From NCBI RefSeq assembly GCF_006094435.1, contig NZ_CP034783.1, forward strand, positions 3,809,001 to 3,873,000: 64,000 nucleotides of DNA. Direction: 5' to 3'. Source of the DNA: Pseudomonas sp. MPC6 (GTDB lineage: Bacteria > Pseudomonadota > Gammaproteobacteria > Pseudomonadales > Pseudomonadaceae). This document shows positions 36,576 to 47,329 of this stretch, in pieces; position 1 is the first letter of the stretch, and each line of letters begins with the position of its first letter. The notes beneath the pieces were generated by a model. It saw only the letters and a list, made by a program, of their open reading frames with translations, was not told the DNA's origin and ran no database searches. Position numbers and translations under genes: made by a program.

Positions 36576-37984
36576 AGCAACACAGCGAAATCACCGAGAT
36601 GAGTGGCGTCGAGCTACTGGCCCAGTACCGCGACAAGCGCCTGTCGCCGGTGGAGGTGACCGAGGATGTGCTGGCGCGGATCGAGCGCTTCAATCCGCAG
36701 GTCAACGCCTATTGCCATGTCGATCCGCAAGGTGCGCTGGACGCGGCGCGGGCCTCCGAACAGCGCTGGTTCAAGGGCCAGCCGTGCGGTGCACTGGACG
36801 GTGTGCCGGCGTCGATCAAGGACCTGACCCTGACCCGTGGCATGCCCACGCGCAAGGGTTCCAGAACCACCTCTGCCACGGGCCCCTGGGAAGTCGATGC
36901 GCCCTTCTCGGCCTTTATGCGCAACGCCGGCGCGGTACTGCTGGGCAAGACCACCACCCCGGAATTCGGCTGGAAAGGCGTGACCGACAACCCGCTGTAC
37001 GGCATCACCCGTAACCCCTGGGACACGCGCATGACCGCCGGCGGTTCCTCCGGTGGTGCGGCCGCGGCTGCTTCGCTGAACCTCGGAGTGCTGCACCAGG
37101 GCAGCGATGCCGGCGGTTCGATCCGCATCCCCTGCGCCTTCACCGGTACCTTCGGGATCAAGCCGACCTTCGGTTACGTACCCCAGTGGCCGGCCAGCGC
37201 CATGACCCTGCTCTCGCACCTGGGGCCGATGACCCGCACTGTCGACGACGCGGTACTGATGCTGCAAACCGTCGCTCGACCGGATAGCCGGGACGGCTTG
37301 GCCGGAGCACCACGCAGCACGCCCTGGCTAACTGAAAGCACTGATCTCAGAGGCCTGCGCATCGCCTACAGCCCGGACTTCGGTTACGTGAAGGTCGATC
37401 CGCAGGTGGCCCGGGTGGTGGCCCAGGCAGTGGAGCGCCTGGCGCAGCTAGGCGCCCACGTCGAACAGGTCGACCCGGGTTTCAGCGATCCGCTGGAACT
37501 GTTCAACACCCTGTGGTTCGCCGGTGCCGCACGATTGGCCGGGCAACTGAGCCCGGCGCAACGCGCACAACTCGACCCGGGCCTGCTGCGTATTGCCGAA
37601 CAGGGCGAATGCATCAGCCTGCACGACTACACCCTGGCCCTGGAAGCCCGCGCGGCGCTAGTGGCGCATATGGCTGAGTTCCACAGTCGCTACGACCTGC
37701 TGGTGTCACCGATGCTGCCGATCACCGCCTTCGCCGCCGGGCACAACATTCCACCGGACTCTGGCCTGGGCGAATGGATGGAGTGGACGCCCTTCAGCTA
37801 CCCCTTCAATCTGACCCAGCAGCCGGCAGCGTCAGTGCCGTGCGGCTTCGTACAGGACGGGTTGCCCGTCGGCTTGCACGTGGTCGGTGCGCGCTTTGCC
37901 GATGATCAGGTGCTGCGCGTATGCCGGGCTTATGAACGGGCATTTCCAAGTCCACATCCTCGACAGCCTTTGGTGAAAAGCTGA
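36572..37984 (+). CDS. Amidase signature family hydrolase
   Basis: The 470-residue enzyme has the Ser-cisSer-Lys triad: Lys in VPASIKDLTLTRG, the signature TAGGSSGGAAAAASLNLG, and the nucleophile serine in GSDAGGSIRIPCAFTG. It hydrolyses a carboxamide to acid and ammonia. The ATG at 36572 overlaps the stop of the preceding M20 gene (ATGA); an earlier in-frame start is not supported. As last gene of the transporter operon it likely works on the imported compound or on the product of the M20 enzyme. Confidence 0.9.
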   Translation: MKQHSEITEMSGVELLAQYRDKRLSPVEVTEDVLARIERFNPQVNAYCHVDPQGALDAARASEQRWFKGQPCGALDGVPASIKDLTLTRGMPTRKGSRTTSATGPWEVDAPFSAFMRNAGAVLLGKTTTPEFGWKGVTDNPLYGITRNPWDTRMTAGGSSGGAAAAASLNLGVLHQGSDAGGSIRIPCAFTGTFGIKPTFGYVPQWPASAMTLLSHLGPMTRTVDDAVLMLQTVARPDSRDGLAGAPRSTPWLTESTDLRGLRIAYSPDFGYVKVDPQVARVVAQAVERLAQLGAHVEQVDPGFSDPLELFNTLWFAGAARLAGQLSPAQRAQLDPGLLRIAEQGECISLHDYTLALEARAALVAHMAEFHSRYDLLVSPMLPITAFAAGHNIPPDSGLGEWMEWTPFSYPFNLTQQPAASVPCGFVQDGLPVGLHVVGARFADDQVLRVCRAYERAFPSPHPRQPLVKS

Positions 37985-38000
37985 AACCTGGCGCAGAACA

Positions 38001-38033
38001 AGCGGGTCCTGGTTTGACGCAGACCCGCTTTCT
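38001..38033 (+). terminator. Terminator of the ABC/amidase operon
   Basis: Stem AGCGGGTC / GACCCGCT with a 13-base loop, 16 bp after the amidase stop, followed by TTCTGC. The stem is moderate and the T-run weak. The remainder of the gap up to 38372 holds only a small AT-rich inverted repeat AAGTAT-N6-ATACTT (38169-38186), perhaps an operator of the next gene. Confidence 0.6.
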
Positions 38034-38372
38034 GCAGAAAACCTCTGCTCGCAGCTGCGTCGGTGCGACCGGCGAAACGGTCAATTGGCGAGTGCCCATT
38101 ATCCCGTGGCTTACTGCCGCGGGAGCTCAGTGACCGGTCAATAGAACCCCGAGCATACAATACCTTTTAAGTATCAAATAATACTTTCTCGATATTAGAC
38201 GATATAAACGGCAGAGTGGAAACTGACGCACACCACAACTATACCTATACCGCATAGTCAAAATCAGCCGTGCGATGTCCGCCCACCTCAGTTTATTGGC
38301 ATCCCCACCCCGTCCTACCCTGCGCGACGCTCCCCCTTCCGAGCAACCATCAAGCCTCAGCGGAAACTCATC

Positions 38373-39704
38373 ATGCGTATATCCCCACTACCTTTCGGCA
38401 TTGCTCTCTTAAGCACCTTTTCGGCAGCCCTCTGCCAAGCCTCCGATTTCAGTTGGGTCGACCCCGCCGTCGCCTCAGTCAATCAGCACGTCATCGAACT
38501 GCGCCACACCATCCACCAGAACCCCGAACTGGGAAATATGGAGGTGAAAACCGCGGAACTGGTGGCGCAGCAGCTCAAGGCACTGGGGCTGGAGGTGCGC
38601 ACCCACATCGGCAAGACGGGCGTGGTTGGCGTGCTCAAGGGCGGTAAACCCGGCCCGGTGGTGGCCTTGCGTGCCGACATGGATGCCCTCCCCGTCAAGG
38701 AAATGACCGGCTTGCCGTTCGCCAGCACGGCAACCGGCGTGCGCCGGGGCAAAACGGTGCCGGTCATGCATGCCTGTGGGCACGACACGCACACCGCGAT
38801 GCTGCTGGGCGCGGCCAAGGTGCTTGCGGAGCATCGCGACGAGGTCGCCGGAACCGTGGTTTTTTTGTTCCAGCCGGCTGAAGAAGGCGCCGCCGACGTG
38901 GATGAGTTCCAGGCAGACGCGGTGATCGGCGCGCAGGCGATGATTCGCGACGGGGCACTGGACTCGCCGAAAGTCGAAGCCATATTCGGAGTGCATGTCA
39001 TGGCCGGTTACCCGACCGGCCACCTGTATTACAAATCCGGGACTGTACTCAACAGCAACGACGCCTTCCGCATCACCCTCAAAGGCCAGCAGACCCATGG
39101 CTCCGCGCCGTGGAGCGGCGTGGACCCGATAATCGCCGGCGAGAACATCATCGGTGGCCTGCAGACCCTGATCAGTCGACGGATAGACATGACCAAGGGC
39201 ATGGGCGTCATCAGTGTCGGCACGATCAATGCCGGCTCGGCGAGCAATATCATTCCCGAGACGGTCGAACTCACTGGCACCATCCGCACCAATAACGCCT
39301 CGATTCGCAACACCATCTTGCAGAAGATGCCGCCGCTGGTGAACGGCATCTCCAGCGCCTATGAGACCCAGGCCAACCTGTTGCTGGTGAACATTGCCCC
39401 GGTGACCACCAATAACCCTGCGCTGACCGAAGCCATGGTGCCCGCGCTGGAGCTGGCTGCGCCGGGCAAGGTCGAGCGGCTGGAATCATCGCTGTCGCCG
39501 AGCGAGGACTTTTCCTTCTACGCAGAGAAAGTGCCGGGGCTGTTCGTGTTCCTTGGGGCAACGCCTGCAGACCAGGACATGCAAAAGGTCCCGAACAATC
39601 ACAGCCCCTACTTCACCGCGGACGATGCGACCCTGGCGACAGGGGTGAAGGCGCATGTCCAGTTTGTGCTGAACTATCCAGGGCAGGTGGCCAAAAAATC
39701 TTGA
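38373..39704 (+). CDS. Periplasmic M20D amidohydrolase (hippurate/IAA-amino acid hydrolase-like)
   Basis: The 443-residue metal-dependent amidohydrolase has a signal peptide (about residues 1-24, ending LCQASDF). Family motifs include RHTIHQNPELGNME, VALRADMDALPV, the metal ligands in MHACGHDTHTAML, QPAEEG, and the C-terminal NNHSPYF. M20D enzymes release amino acids from N-acyl conjugates such as hippurate or indole-acetyl amino acids. Its secretion suggests attack on conjugates before uptake by the transporter upstream. It is in the same direction but separated by 388 bp and a hairpin, so it is probably its own unit. Confidence 0.88.
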   Translation: MRISPLPFGIALLSTFSAALCQASDFSWVDPAVASVNQHVIELRHTIHQNPELGNMEVKTAELVAQQLKALGLEVRTHIGKTGVVGVLKGGKPGPVVALRADMDALPVKEMTGLPFASTATGVRRGKTVPVMHACGHDTHTAMLLGAAKVLAEHRDEVAGTVVFLFQPAEEGAADVDEFQADAVIGAQAMIRDGALDSPKVEAIFGVHVMAGYPTGHLYYKSGTVLNSNDAFRITLKGQQTHGSAPWSGVDPIIAGENIIGGLQTLISRRIDMTKGMGVISVGTINAGSASNIIPETVELTGTIRTNNASIRNTILQKMPPLVNGISSAYETQANLLLVNIAPVTTNNPALTEAMVPALELAAPGKVERLESSLSPSEDFSFYAEKVPGLFVFLGATPADQDMQKVPNNHSPYFTADDATLATGVKAHVQFVLNYPGQVAKKS

Positions 39705-39767
39705 AGGCCTGAAGCGTCCTCAGGACTACTGGCAGTCCAGAGGTTTCGTCTCTCACCAGGCTGTTAA

Positions 39768-39977
39768 ATGGACCACTACGGTCCGCGCGACTGGCAACCC
39801 CACGAACGGCCCGGCTTGCCCGGTTCGCCCTCGACGCGGCGGCACCCCAATGCCAAGCGGTTCGCCTACGGACTGGTGGGGTTGCTGGTCGCGTTGACCG
39901 GTGGTCTGGGCAACTCGCTGGTGATCCGCCAACCTGCCTTACCTGCAAGGCGCACTCGGGGTGTGCAAGGCGATTGA
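39768..39977 (+). pseudogene. Remnant of an EmrB/DHA2-type MFS transporter N-terminus
   Basis: The first part encodes RFAYGLVGLLVALTGGLGNS, matching the first helix of a Pseudomonas MFS exporter. After ...NSLVI the frame shifts: one extra C separates it from ANLPYLQGALGV in the next frame, which is the expected continuation. Beyond about 39960 no further transporter sequence is seen. It is therefore a truncated, frameshifted fragment of about 60 codons left between the M20D gene and nicX, pointing to past rearrangement at the left border of the nic region. Confidence 0.65.
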
Positions 39978-40064
39978 ACGGGTGTCTTGGGTGATCGCTT
40001 GCGGAGTATCTGGCGCGCAGCGCAACCCGGGCCCCACCGCGCAGCGGCCCGGGTGCAGCCGCCG

Positions 40065-41117
40065 TCAGCGGACCAGGGAGGCTGCCGGAGCGACTACGTC
40101 GCCCAGCAGCACCACGGCCTGGTCGTCCAGGTAGATATCGCAATTGCGCAGCGGGATATCCAGGTGGCACGGGGTTTTACGCTTGCCACCCACCTCGGTG
40201 TTGGGGCCGGTCGAGAACAGGAAGTTGCCATAGAACGCCCGGGCATCCATGCACATGCCGTCGTTCTTGTCGTGCAGGCCCATGGCCGTCCATTGCGCGC
40301 GCGGCTGCAGGCCCCAGCCGATATGGGAGATGCCATACACCTCTGGATCTTTGAAGTAGGCCATGTATTCGCGCAAGTACTGCGCCTCGAAACCACCATG
40401 GATGCCGGTTATGAAGCCCTTCTCGATCTCCAGGGTGATGCGTTCGCGGCAGTAGTTCTTGAACGGCAGCACGATGTCACCGACATCCAGCACCAGCACA
40501 CCTTCAGCACTGTCTTCGTTGGGCCAGGTGAACAGGAAACCGCTGGGCCAGTGGTCCCAGCGCCCCGGTTCGTCGGCAAAACCATACTCGGTCACTGCCG
40601 GGTACTGGCCCAGCGGTGCGCGGAAATCACTGCCCGCCCCGGAGCGCACGGTCATCGACCGAGCGGCCTTGAGCATCTGCTCGGCGGCCAGTACTCGGGC
40701 CTTGTCCGCCTCGCTGGGCAGCATGCGCGCCAGCACTTCCGGTGGCTCCACCGCCAGCAGGATCCGCGTGCCGGTTTTCAGGATCTGCTCCTGCTCCGGA
40801 GAGTGGAGCAGCATCATGGTATCGATCACCAGGTCTGCCGCCTCCAGCGCCCGCTGGGCGGCCAGGTTGCCGGTCAACGCCGTGTCGCCGCAATAGGCCG
40901 TCATGTCGTTACCCATGGCCACCGGCGCATTGAACGACGGTAGCTCCACCGCATAGACCTTGGCCCCCAGGCGCTGCGCCGCCTCGGTCGCCGCCCGCAC
41001 GGTGCGCGGGTTGGAATAGTGACTTTTAAGCACGGCGACACTCTGGGTGGCGTCCACCCGCGAGAGTTTCAGCACGTGCTCGAACATTTGGACCAACTCT
41101 CCATCACTGACAGCCAT
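40065..41117 (-). CDS. nicX: 2,5-dihydroxypyridine 5,6-dioxygenase NicX
   Basis: This extradiol-type Fe(II) dioxygenase (350 residues, as in P. putida NicX) opens 2,5-dihydroxypyridine to N-formylmaleamate. The segments holding the known iron ligands His265, His318 and Asp320 are present as GISHIGWG and TPCHLDIPL. The N-terminus VQMFEHVLKLSRVDATQSVAVLK agrees with the P. putida protein as I remember it. The gene is divergent from nicCDEF with 312 bp between. In P. putida nicX belongs to the same transcription unit as nicC, so the arrangement differs here. Confidence 0.95.
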   Translation of the reverse strand: MAVSDGELVQMFEHVLKLSRVDATQSVAVLKSHYSNPRTVRAATEAAQRLGAKVYAVELPSFNAPVAMGNDMTAYCGDTALTGNLAAQRALEAADLVIDTMMLLHSPEQEQILKTGTRILLAVEPPEVLARMLPSEADKARVLAAEQMLKAARSMTVRSGAGSDFRAPLGQYPAVTEYGFADEPGRWDHWPSGFLFTWPNEDSAEGVLVLDVGDIVLPFKNYCRERITLEIEKGFITGIHGGFEAQYLREYMAYFKDPEVYGISHIGWGLQPRAQWTAMGLHDKNDGMCMDARAFYGNFLFSTGPNTEVGGKRKTPCHLDIPLRNCDIYLDDQAVVLLGDVVAPAASLVR

Positions 41118-41190
41118 CTCGCCTCTCCTGTTGTGGAAATAAACGCACCAAACAGTGCTAGCCGTTTCACCGCCGGCACCAATTTATGAT

Positions 41191-43384
<2,194 letters not shown>

Positions 43385-43397
43385 TCCGGAGACTCAC

Positions 43398-44150
43398 ATG
43401 AACACCCTCTATCGCATTGGCCAGATCGTGCCGAGCTCCAACACCACGATGGAAACCGAAATCCCGGCGATGCTCGGCGCGCGCCAGTTGATTCGCCCTG
43501 AACGCTTCACCTACCACTCCGCGCGCATGCGCATGAAGCATGTGAAGAAAGAAGAGCTGGCCGCCATGGACGCCCAGTCCGACCGTTGCGCCCTCGAGCT
43601 GTCCGACGCCCGGGTTGATGTACTGGGCTATGCCTGCCTGGTGGCTATCATGTCGATGGGACGCGGCTACCACCGTGAATCCCAGGCGCGCCTGGGCCAG
43701 GTGGTGCGCGACAACGAATCCGAAGCCAGCGTCATCACCAGCGCCGGCGCCCTGGTCGACGGCCTCAAGGTGCTGGGCGCCAGGCGCATCGCCCTGGTAG
43801 CACCCTACATGAAACCCCTGACCGAACTGGTGGTGGACTACATCCAGCACGAAGGCATCGAAGTGAAGGTCTGGCACGCCCTGGAAATCCCCGACAACCT
43901 TGCCGTGGCCCGCCATGATCCGGCAAACCTTCCCGGCATCGTTGCAAGCCTGGACCTGGAGGGCGTGGACGTGATCGTGCTATCCGCCTGCGTGCAGATG
44001 CCGTCCCTGGGCGCCGTTGCCACTGTGGAAGCGCAAACCGGCAAACCAGTGCTCACTGCCGCCATCGCCACCACCTACGCCATGCTCAAGGCCCTGAACC
44101 TGGAGCCTATCGTGCCCGGCGCTGGCGCCTTGTTGTCCGGCGCTTACTGA
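43398..44150 (+). CDS. nicE: Maleate cis-trans isomerase NicE
   Basis: This Asp/Glu-racemase superfamily enzyme (250 residues) isomerises maleate to fumarate. The two catalytic cysteines are visible in VLGYACLVAIMS and VLSACVQMPSLG, and the N-terminal IGQIVPSSNTTMETEIPAM is characteristic of maleate isomerases. GGAGACTCAC precedes the ATG at 43398. Fumarate then enters the citric acid cycle. Confidence 0.95.
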   Translation: MNTLYRIGQIVPSSNTTMETEIPAMLGARQLIRPERFTYHSARMRMKHVKKEELAAMDAQSDRCALELSDARVDVLGYACLVAIMSMGRGYHRESQARLGQVVRDNESEASVITSAGALVDGLKVLGARRIALVAPYMKPLTELVVDYIQHEGIEVKVWHALEIPDNLAVARHDPANLPGIVASLDLEGVDVIVLSACVQMPSLGAVATVEAQTGKPVLTAAIATTYAMLKALNLEPIVPGAGALLSGAY

Positions 44151-44160
44151 GGGCTTACCC

Positions 44161-44787
44161 ATGTCCAGTGCACAAGACAACTACCAGGGCGTGTGGGGCA
44201 ATCGCATCGGTTTCGGCCAGCGACCCGCCCTGCTGATGGTCGATTTCATGCAAGGCTACACCACCCCGGGCGCCCCCCTGTATGCACCCGGGGTCGTCAG
44301 TGCCGTGGCAGAGAGCGAGGCGTTGCTGGCCGCGGCACGGGCCGCCGGCATCCCGGTGATCCATACCAACATCCGCTACCACCCCGGCCATTTCGCCAAC
44401 GGCGGCATGTGGGTGAAAAAGGCGCCCGTGATGAAGGACATGGTCGAGGGCAATCCCCTGGCGGCGTTCTGCCCCCAGGTAACGCCCCTGGATGAAGAGG
44501 TAGTGTTGAGCAAGCAATACGCCAGTTCGTTCTTCGGCACCTCACTGGCCCCCATGCTCCAGGCGCAGGGAATCGACACCCTGATCCTGGCCGGCTGTTC
44601 GACCAGCGGCTGCATCCGCGCCACTGCAGTGGACGCGGTACAACACGGCTTTCGAACCATCGTCGTGCGCCAGTGCGTGGGCGACCGCCACGAAGCCCCT
44701 CATGAAGCCAACCTCTTCGACATCGACAGCAAATACGGCGACGTGGTCAGCAAGCAGGAAGTACTGACCTACCTCAACAGCCTATAA
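44161..44787 (+). CDS. nicF: Maleamate amidohydrolase NicF
   Basis: The 208-residue isochorismatase-fold amidase converts maleamate to maleate and ammonia. The Asp-Lys-Cys triad is visible as LLMVDFMQGY, LSKQYASSFFG and LAGCSTSGCIRATA. It starts 10 bp after nicE. With NicX, NicC, NicD and NicE it completes the path from 6-hydroxynicotinate to fumarate, formate and ammonia. Confidence 0.94.
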   Translation: MSSAQDNYQGVWGNRIGFGQRPALLMVDFMQGYTTPGAPLYAPGVVSAVAESEALLAAARAAGIPVIHTNIRYHPGHFANGGMWVKKAPVMKDMVEGNPLAAFCPQVTPLDEEVVLSKQYASSFFGTSLAPMLQAQGIDTLILAGCSTSGCIRATAVDAVQHGFRTIVVRQCVGDRHEAPHEANLFDIDSKYGDVVSKQEVLTYLNSL

Positions 44788-44990
44788 AACACGCAAATCG
44801 CCGAGCAGGGACGCTCCTGGAACTTGCGGAAAAGAATCTCAAGGCCGTTACCAAACCACACAGGGAACAAGCAAAAACACTGCACGAATGGATAGGGATC
44901 GCTTGCCAGTTCACGAGGCCGCCGATCATAGCGGCAAGGCACAGCAAATCCGGGGGCTGCAGCCACCCCTCACGAGCCAGGAACTAATAG

Positions 44991-45118
44991 GTACACACCC
45001 TTTAAATAACCAGAACATGATATACGCTAGAAAAATAATGCCTATTTAATGCCTATATAGGTCATATAGACGACCGCCACAGGCACAGGTTTTGCTTGTA
45101 CACATAGTATATGCACAA
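44991..45118. promoter_or_regulatory. Control region upstream of the Rieske oxygenase operon
   Basis: Within the 435-bp gap after nicF: AGGGTGTGTAC on the minus strand (44991-45001); a direct repeat AATGCCTAT (45037-45045 and 45048-45056) whose second copy runs into the palindrome CCTATATAGG (45052-45061); and a 23-bp palindrome, TTGTACACATA and TATATGCACAA around a central G (45096-45118), with nine of eleven arm positions paired. The last ends 104 bp before the oxygenase ATG. No gene is seen in the gap. Confidence 0.5.
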
Positions 45119-45222
45119 ACCGTTACCTTGGGCGCTGGCAGGCACCCTGAAAGCGACTCGACGCATGGCCAGCCGGATACATCACCGCCACCGATAGCAA
45201 TATGACGACATAGGAGATAACA

Positions 45223-46251
45223 ATGAGAAAATACGTCCTTAACACTTGGTACCCTTTGACCTGGTCTCGAAATGTCGGTCGAGAACTGGCTTCCTATACC
45301 TTGATCGAGCAAAAGTTAGTCGCCTACCGGAAGATCGATGGCAGCGTTGCAGTCCTCGAGGATGCGTGCCCTCATCGCTTATTGCCGCTGTCTGCCGGAA
45401 AACTGAAGGGTGACACGGTCGAGTGTGGCTATCACGGCATGACCTTTGACTGTTCCGGCAAATGCGTCCGGGTTCCCGGCCAGGACAACATCCCCAGCAC
45501 CGCCCTTGTGAGAACATTTCCAGCCCACGAAAACATGGGGATGCTTTGGGTATGGATGGGCGATCCGGAACTCGCAGACACCTCGAAAGTATTTGATCTG
45601 CCCGAATATCATTCGCCCGAGTGGAGCGCTGTCGAAGGAGACGCACTGCTCATCAAAGCCGACTACCTGAACCTTGCCGACAACCTCTGCGACCCGGCTC
45701 ACGTCAACTTTGTCCACCTCAGCACCCTGGGTAACGCCTCAGGAGAAAACATCCCCGTTTACTTCGAGGAGGAAGAACGTAAAGTTTTGACATGGCGCTG
45801 GATTCTCGATGCACCTGCAATTCCGGTGTTTGCCAAGCATGGCAGCTTTAAAGGCAACGTAGACCGCTGGCACTACTATCACTATTACGCACCGAGCCTT
45901 GCCATTATCGATTTTGGCAGCGCCGACACAGGCACGGGTGCCCCGGAAGGCAAACTCGACAATTGCATTCGCATGTTTGCCTGCCACTTCATCCGCCCCG
46001 TCGATGCACACACCTCGGTCGACCACTGGCTGCACGTCAAAAACTTCCAGGCCACTGACGCGCAAAACAAAGAGCTGTCTGACGACTTCCGGGTAGCCTT
46101 CGCCGAGGACAAGGCGATCCTTGAAGCCATTGACGAAAACGAACAGCGCTACCCAGGACGCCGCCCCGTCCGTATCGCCATTGATGCCGCACCACAACGC
46201 ATGCGCCGCATGGTTGACCGCATGATTCAGGCGGAGGCGATCACCCAATGA
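45223..46251 (+). CDS. Rieske non-heme iron oxygenase, VanA/DdmC-like (probable demethylase)
   Basis: This 342-residue oxygenase has a Rieske 2Fe-2S domain (CPHRLLPLSAG ... CGYHGMTFD, about residues 47-70) and a mononuclear iron site NLCDPAHVNFVHLSTLG (about residues 154-170, with the D-x2-H-x4-H pattern). The family of this size and type (vanillate, dicamba and toluenesulfonate monooxygenases) mostly removes O- or N-methyl groups as formaldehyde. AGGAG precedes the ATG. Downstream are its likely electron partners, a reductase and ferredoxin, and nearby a formaldehyde-clearing dehydrogenase. The substrate is unknown; the position beside nicCDEF suggests a methylated pyridine. G+C is visibly lower than in core genes. 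Confidence 0.85.
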   Translation: MRKYVLNTWYPLTWSRNVGRELASYTLIEQKLVAYRKIDGSVAVLEDACPHRLLPLSAGKLKGDTVECGYHGMTFDCSGKCVRVPGQDNIPSTALVRTFPAHENMGMLWVWMGDPELADTSKVFDLPEYHSPEWSAVEGDALLIKADYLNLADNLCDPAHVNFVHLSTLGNASGENIPVYFEEEERKVLTWRWILDAPAIPVFAKHGSFKGNVDRWHYYHYYAPSLAIIDFGSADTGTGAPEGKLDNCIRMFACHFIRPVDAHTSVDHWLHVKNFQATDAQNKELSDDFRVAFAEDKAILEAIDENEQRYPGRRPVRIAIDAAPQRMRRMVDRMIQAEAITQ

Positions 46252-47285
46252 GCAAGGAAAAAACATTCTCGATTGGATGCAATGGGCGCGGCGTTCAACT
46301 TTCATCCCTTGACCACCCGGTAAAGCAAGAAGAGCTGTCCATTCGCGAGCAGTTTCGCCTGGTCAAAGAGGCCGGCGTGTTTGACTATTTTGACCGCCTG
46401 CCCTTGCGCAGTAACCTGGGTGAATACCTGCAAGCCATCGATGATTTCCAACTACCGGTCTTGACCAGCAGCTGGTTCTACACGCTGGGGGATGAGGCGG
46501 ATGACGCAGCGCTGCTCGACAATTTAAAAATCTGTGGCGAAGTGGGTTCGAAAGTCCACAACATCATGACCTTCACCCACGACAACCAAGGGCTCACCCT
46601 CACGGACAGCCAGATCATTGACCATTACATTCGCGCCTATGAATTCGGCCATGGCCTGGGCGTCGAACCCAGCTTCGAATTGCACGTCAACATGTGGACT
46701 GAAGACTTCCGCCGCATTGAGCCCATCGCACTCAAGCTCAGGGAACAAGGCGTGCCCTTCAATTTCACCCTCGACTACAGCCACGTCATTTTCAAAATAA
46801 ACAATCCGCAAGAACTTGATATTTCGGGCGTGCGGCGCGAAGTAGAAAGCCTTGAAATGAAGCTCGACCCGTTTGAAGCCGGGAGCCTGTGCGAGCAGTG
46901 GCTTGACCTGAACATTGTCAAATGGACGCAATTACGCGTCGTCGCCCCGAACCAGCCGAAAAACCTGTGGTACCAAAATGAGTCGGGTGAATTTGCCAGG
47001 GGCATTCAGTACCCCATAACAAGGCCCGCTATTGGCGAGTGGCATTCCGAATGGAATGCCTTCCTGACAGAGCCATCGAAAGAGGCCATTCGCAAAGCCC
47101 TCCGATACCACATAACACACCCCGACAGTCCGCTTGAATACATCACGACGGAAATGATCAACCTGCCCGACTATGGCGCGGCCGCCAAGTACAACCTCTT
47201 CGAGCAAAATATCGAGGCTGCCAGGTTTATCCGACGCGCATGGCAAGAGACGCAAGCACTGTACAAGGCGGGACTGCTGGCCTGA
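46248..47285 (+). CDS. Xylose-isomerase-like TIM-barrel protein of unknown function
   Basis: A 345-residue protein that overlaps the oxygenase gene by four bases. It has the pattern of AP-endonuclease-family-2/xylose isomerase-like barrels: FSIGCNGRGVQLSSLD at the start, a conserved Glu-His pair in SFELHVNMWTEDF and Asp-His in FTLDYSHVIFKIN, which are probably metal ligands. No known catabolic enzyme is recognised. Because it is translationally coupled to a Rieske oxygenase, it may process the oxygenase product (an unstable hydroxymethyl adduct or a ring-opened compound) or isomerise the substrate. This is inference only. Confidence 0.65.
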   Translation: MSKEKTFSIGCNGRGVQLSSLDHPVKQEELSIREQFRLVKEAGVFDYFDRLPLRSNLGEYLQAIDDFQLPVLTSSWFYTLGDEADDAALLDNLKICGEVGSKVHNIMTFTHDNQGLTLTDSQIIDHYIRAYEFGHGLGVEPSFELHVNMWTEDFRRIEPIALKLREQGVPFNFTLDYSHVIFKINNPQELDISGVRREVESLEMKLDPFEAGSLCEQWLDLNIVKWTQLRVVAPNQPKNLWYQNESGEFARGIQYPITRPAIGEWHSEWNAFLTEPSKEAIRKALRYHITHPDSPLEYITTEMINLPDYGAAAKYNLFEQNIEAARFIRRAWQETQALYKAGLLA

Positions 47286-47329
47286 CCACCAGCCCCATCA
47301 GCCAAAATCAATAGCGGCGCACATGAAAA

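Noticed and set aside
39768..39977. Intact small membrane protein of 69 residues
   Set aside because: The tail after residue 52 is out of frame with the transporter family continuation found in the next frame, so a relic fits better than a real small gene.
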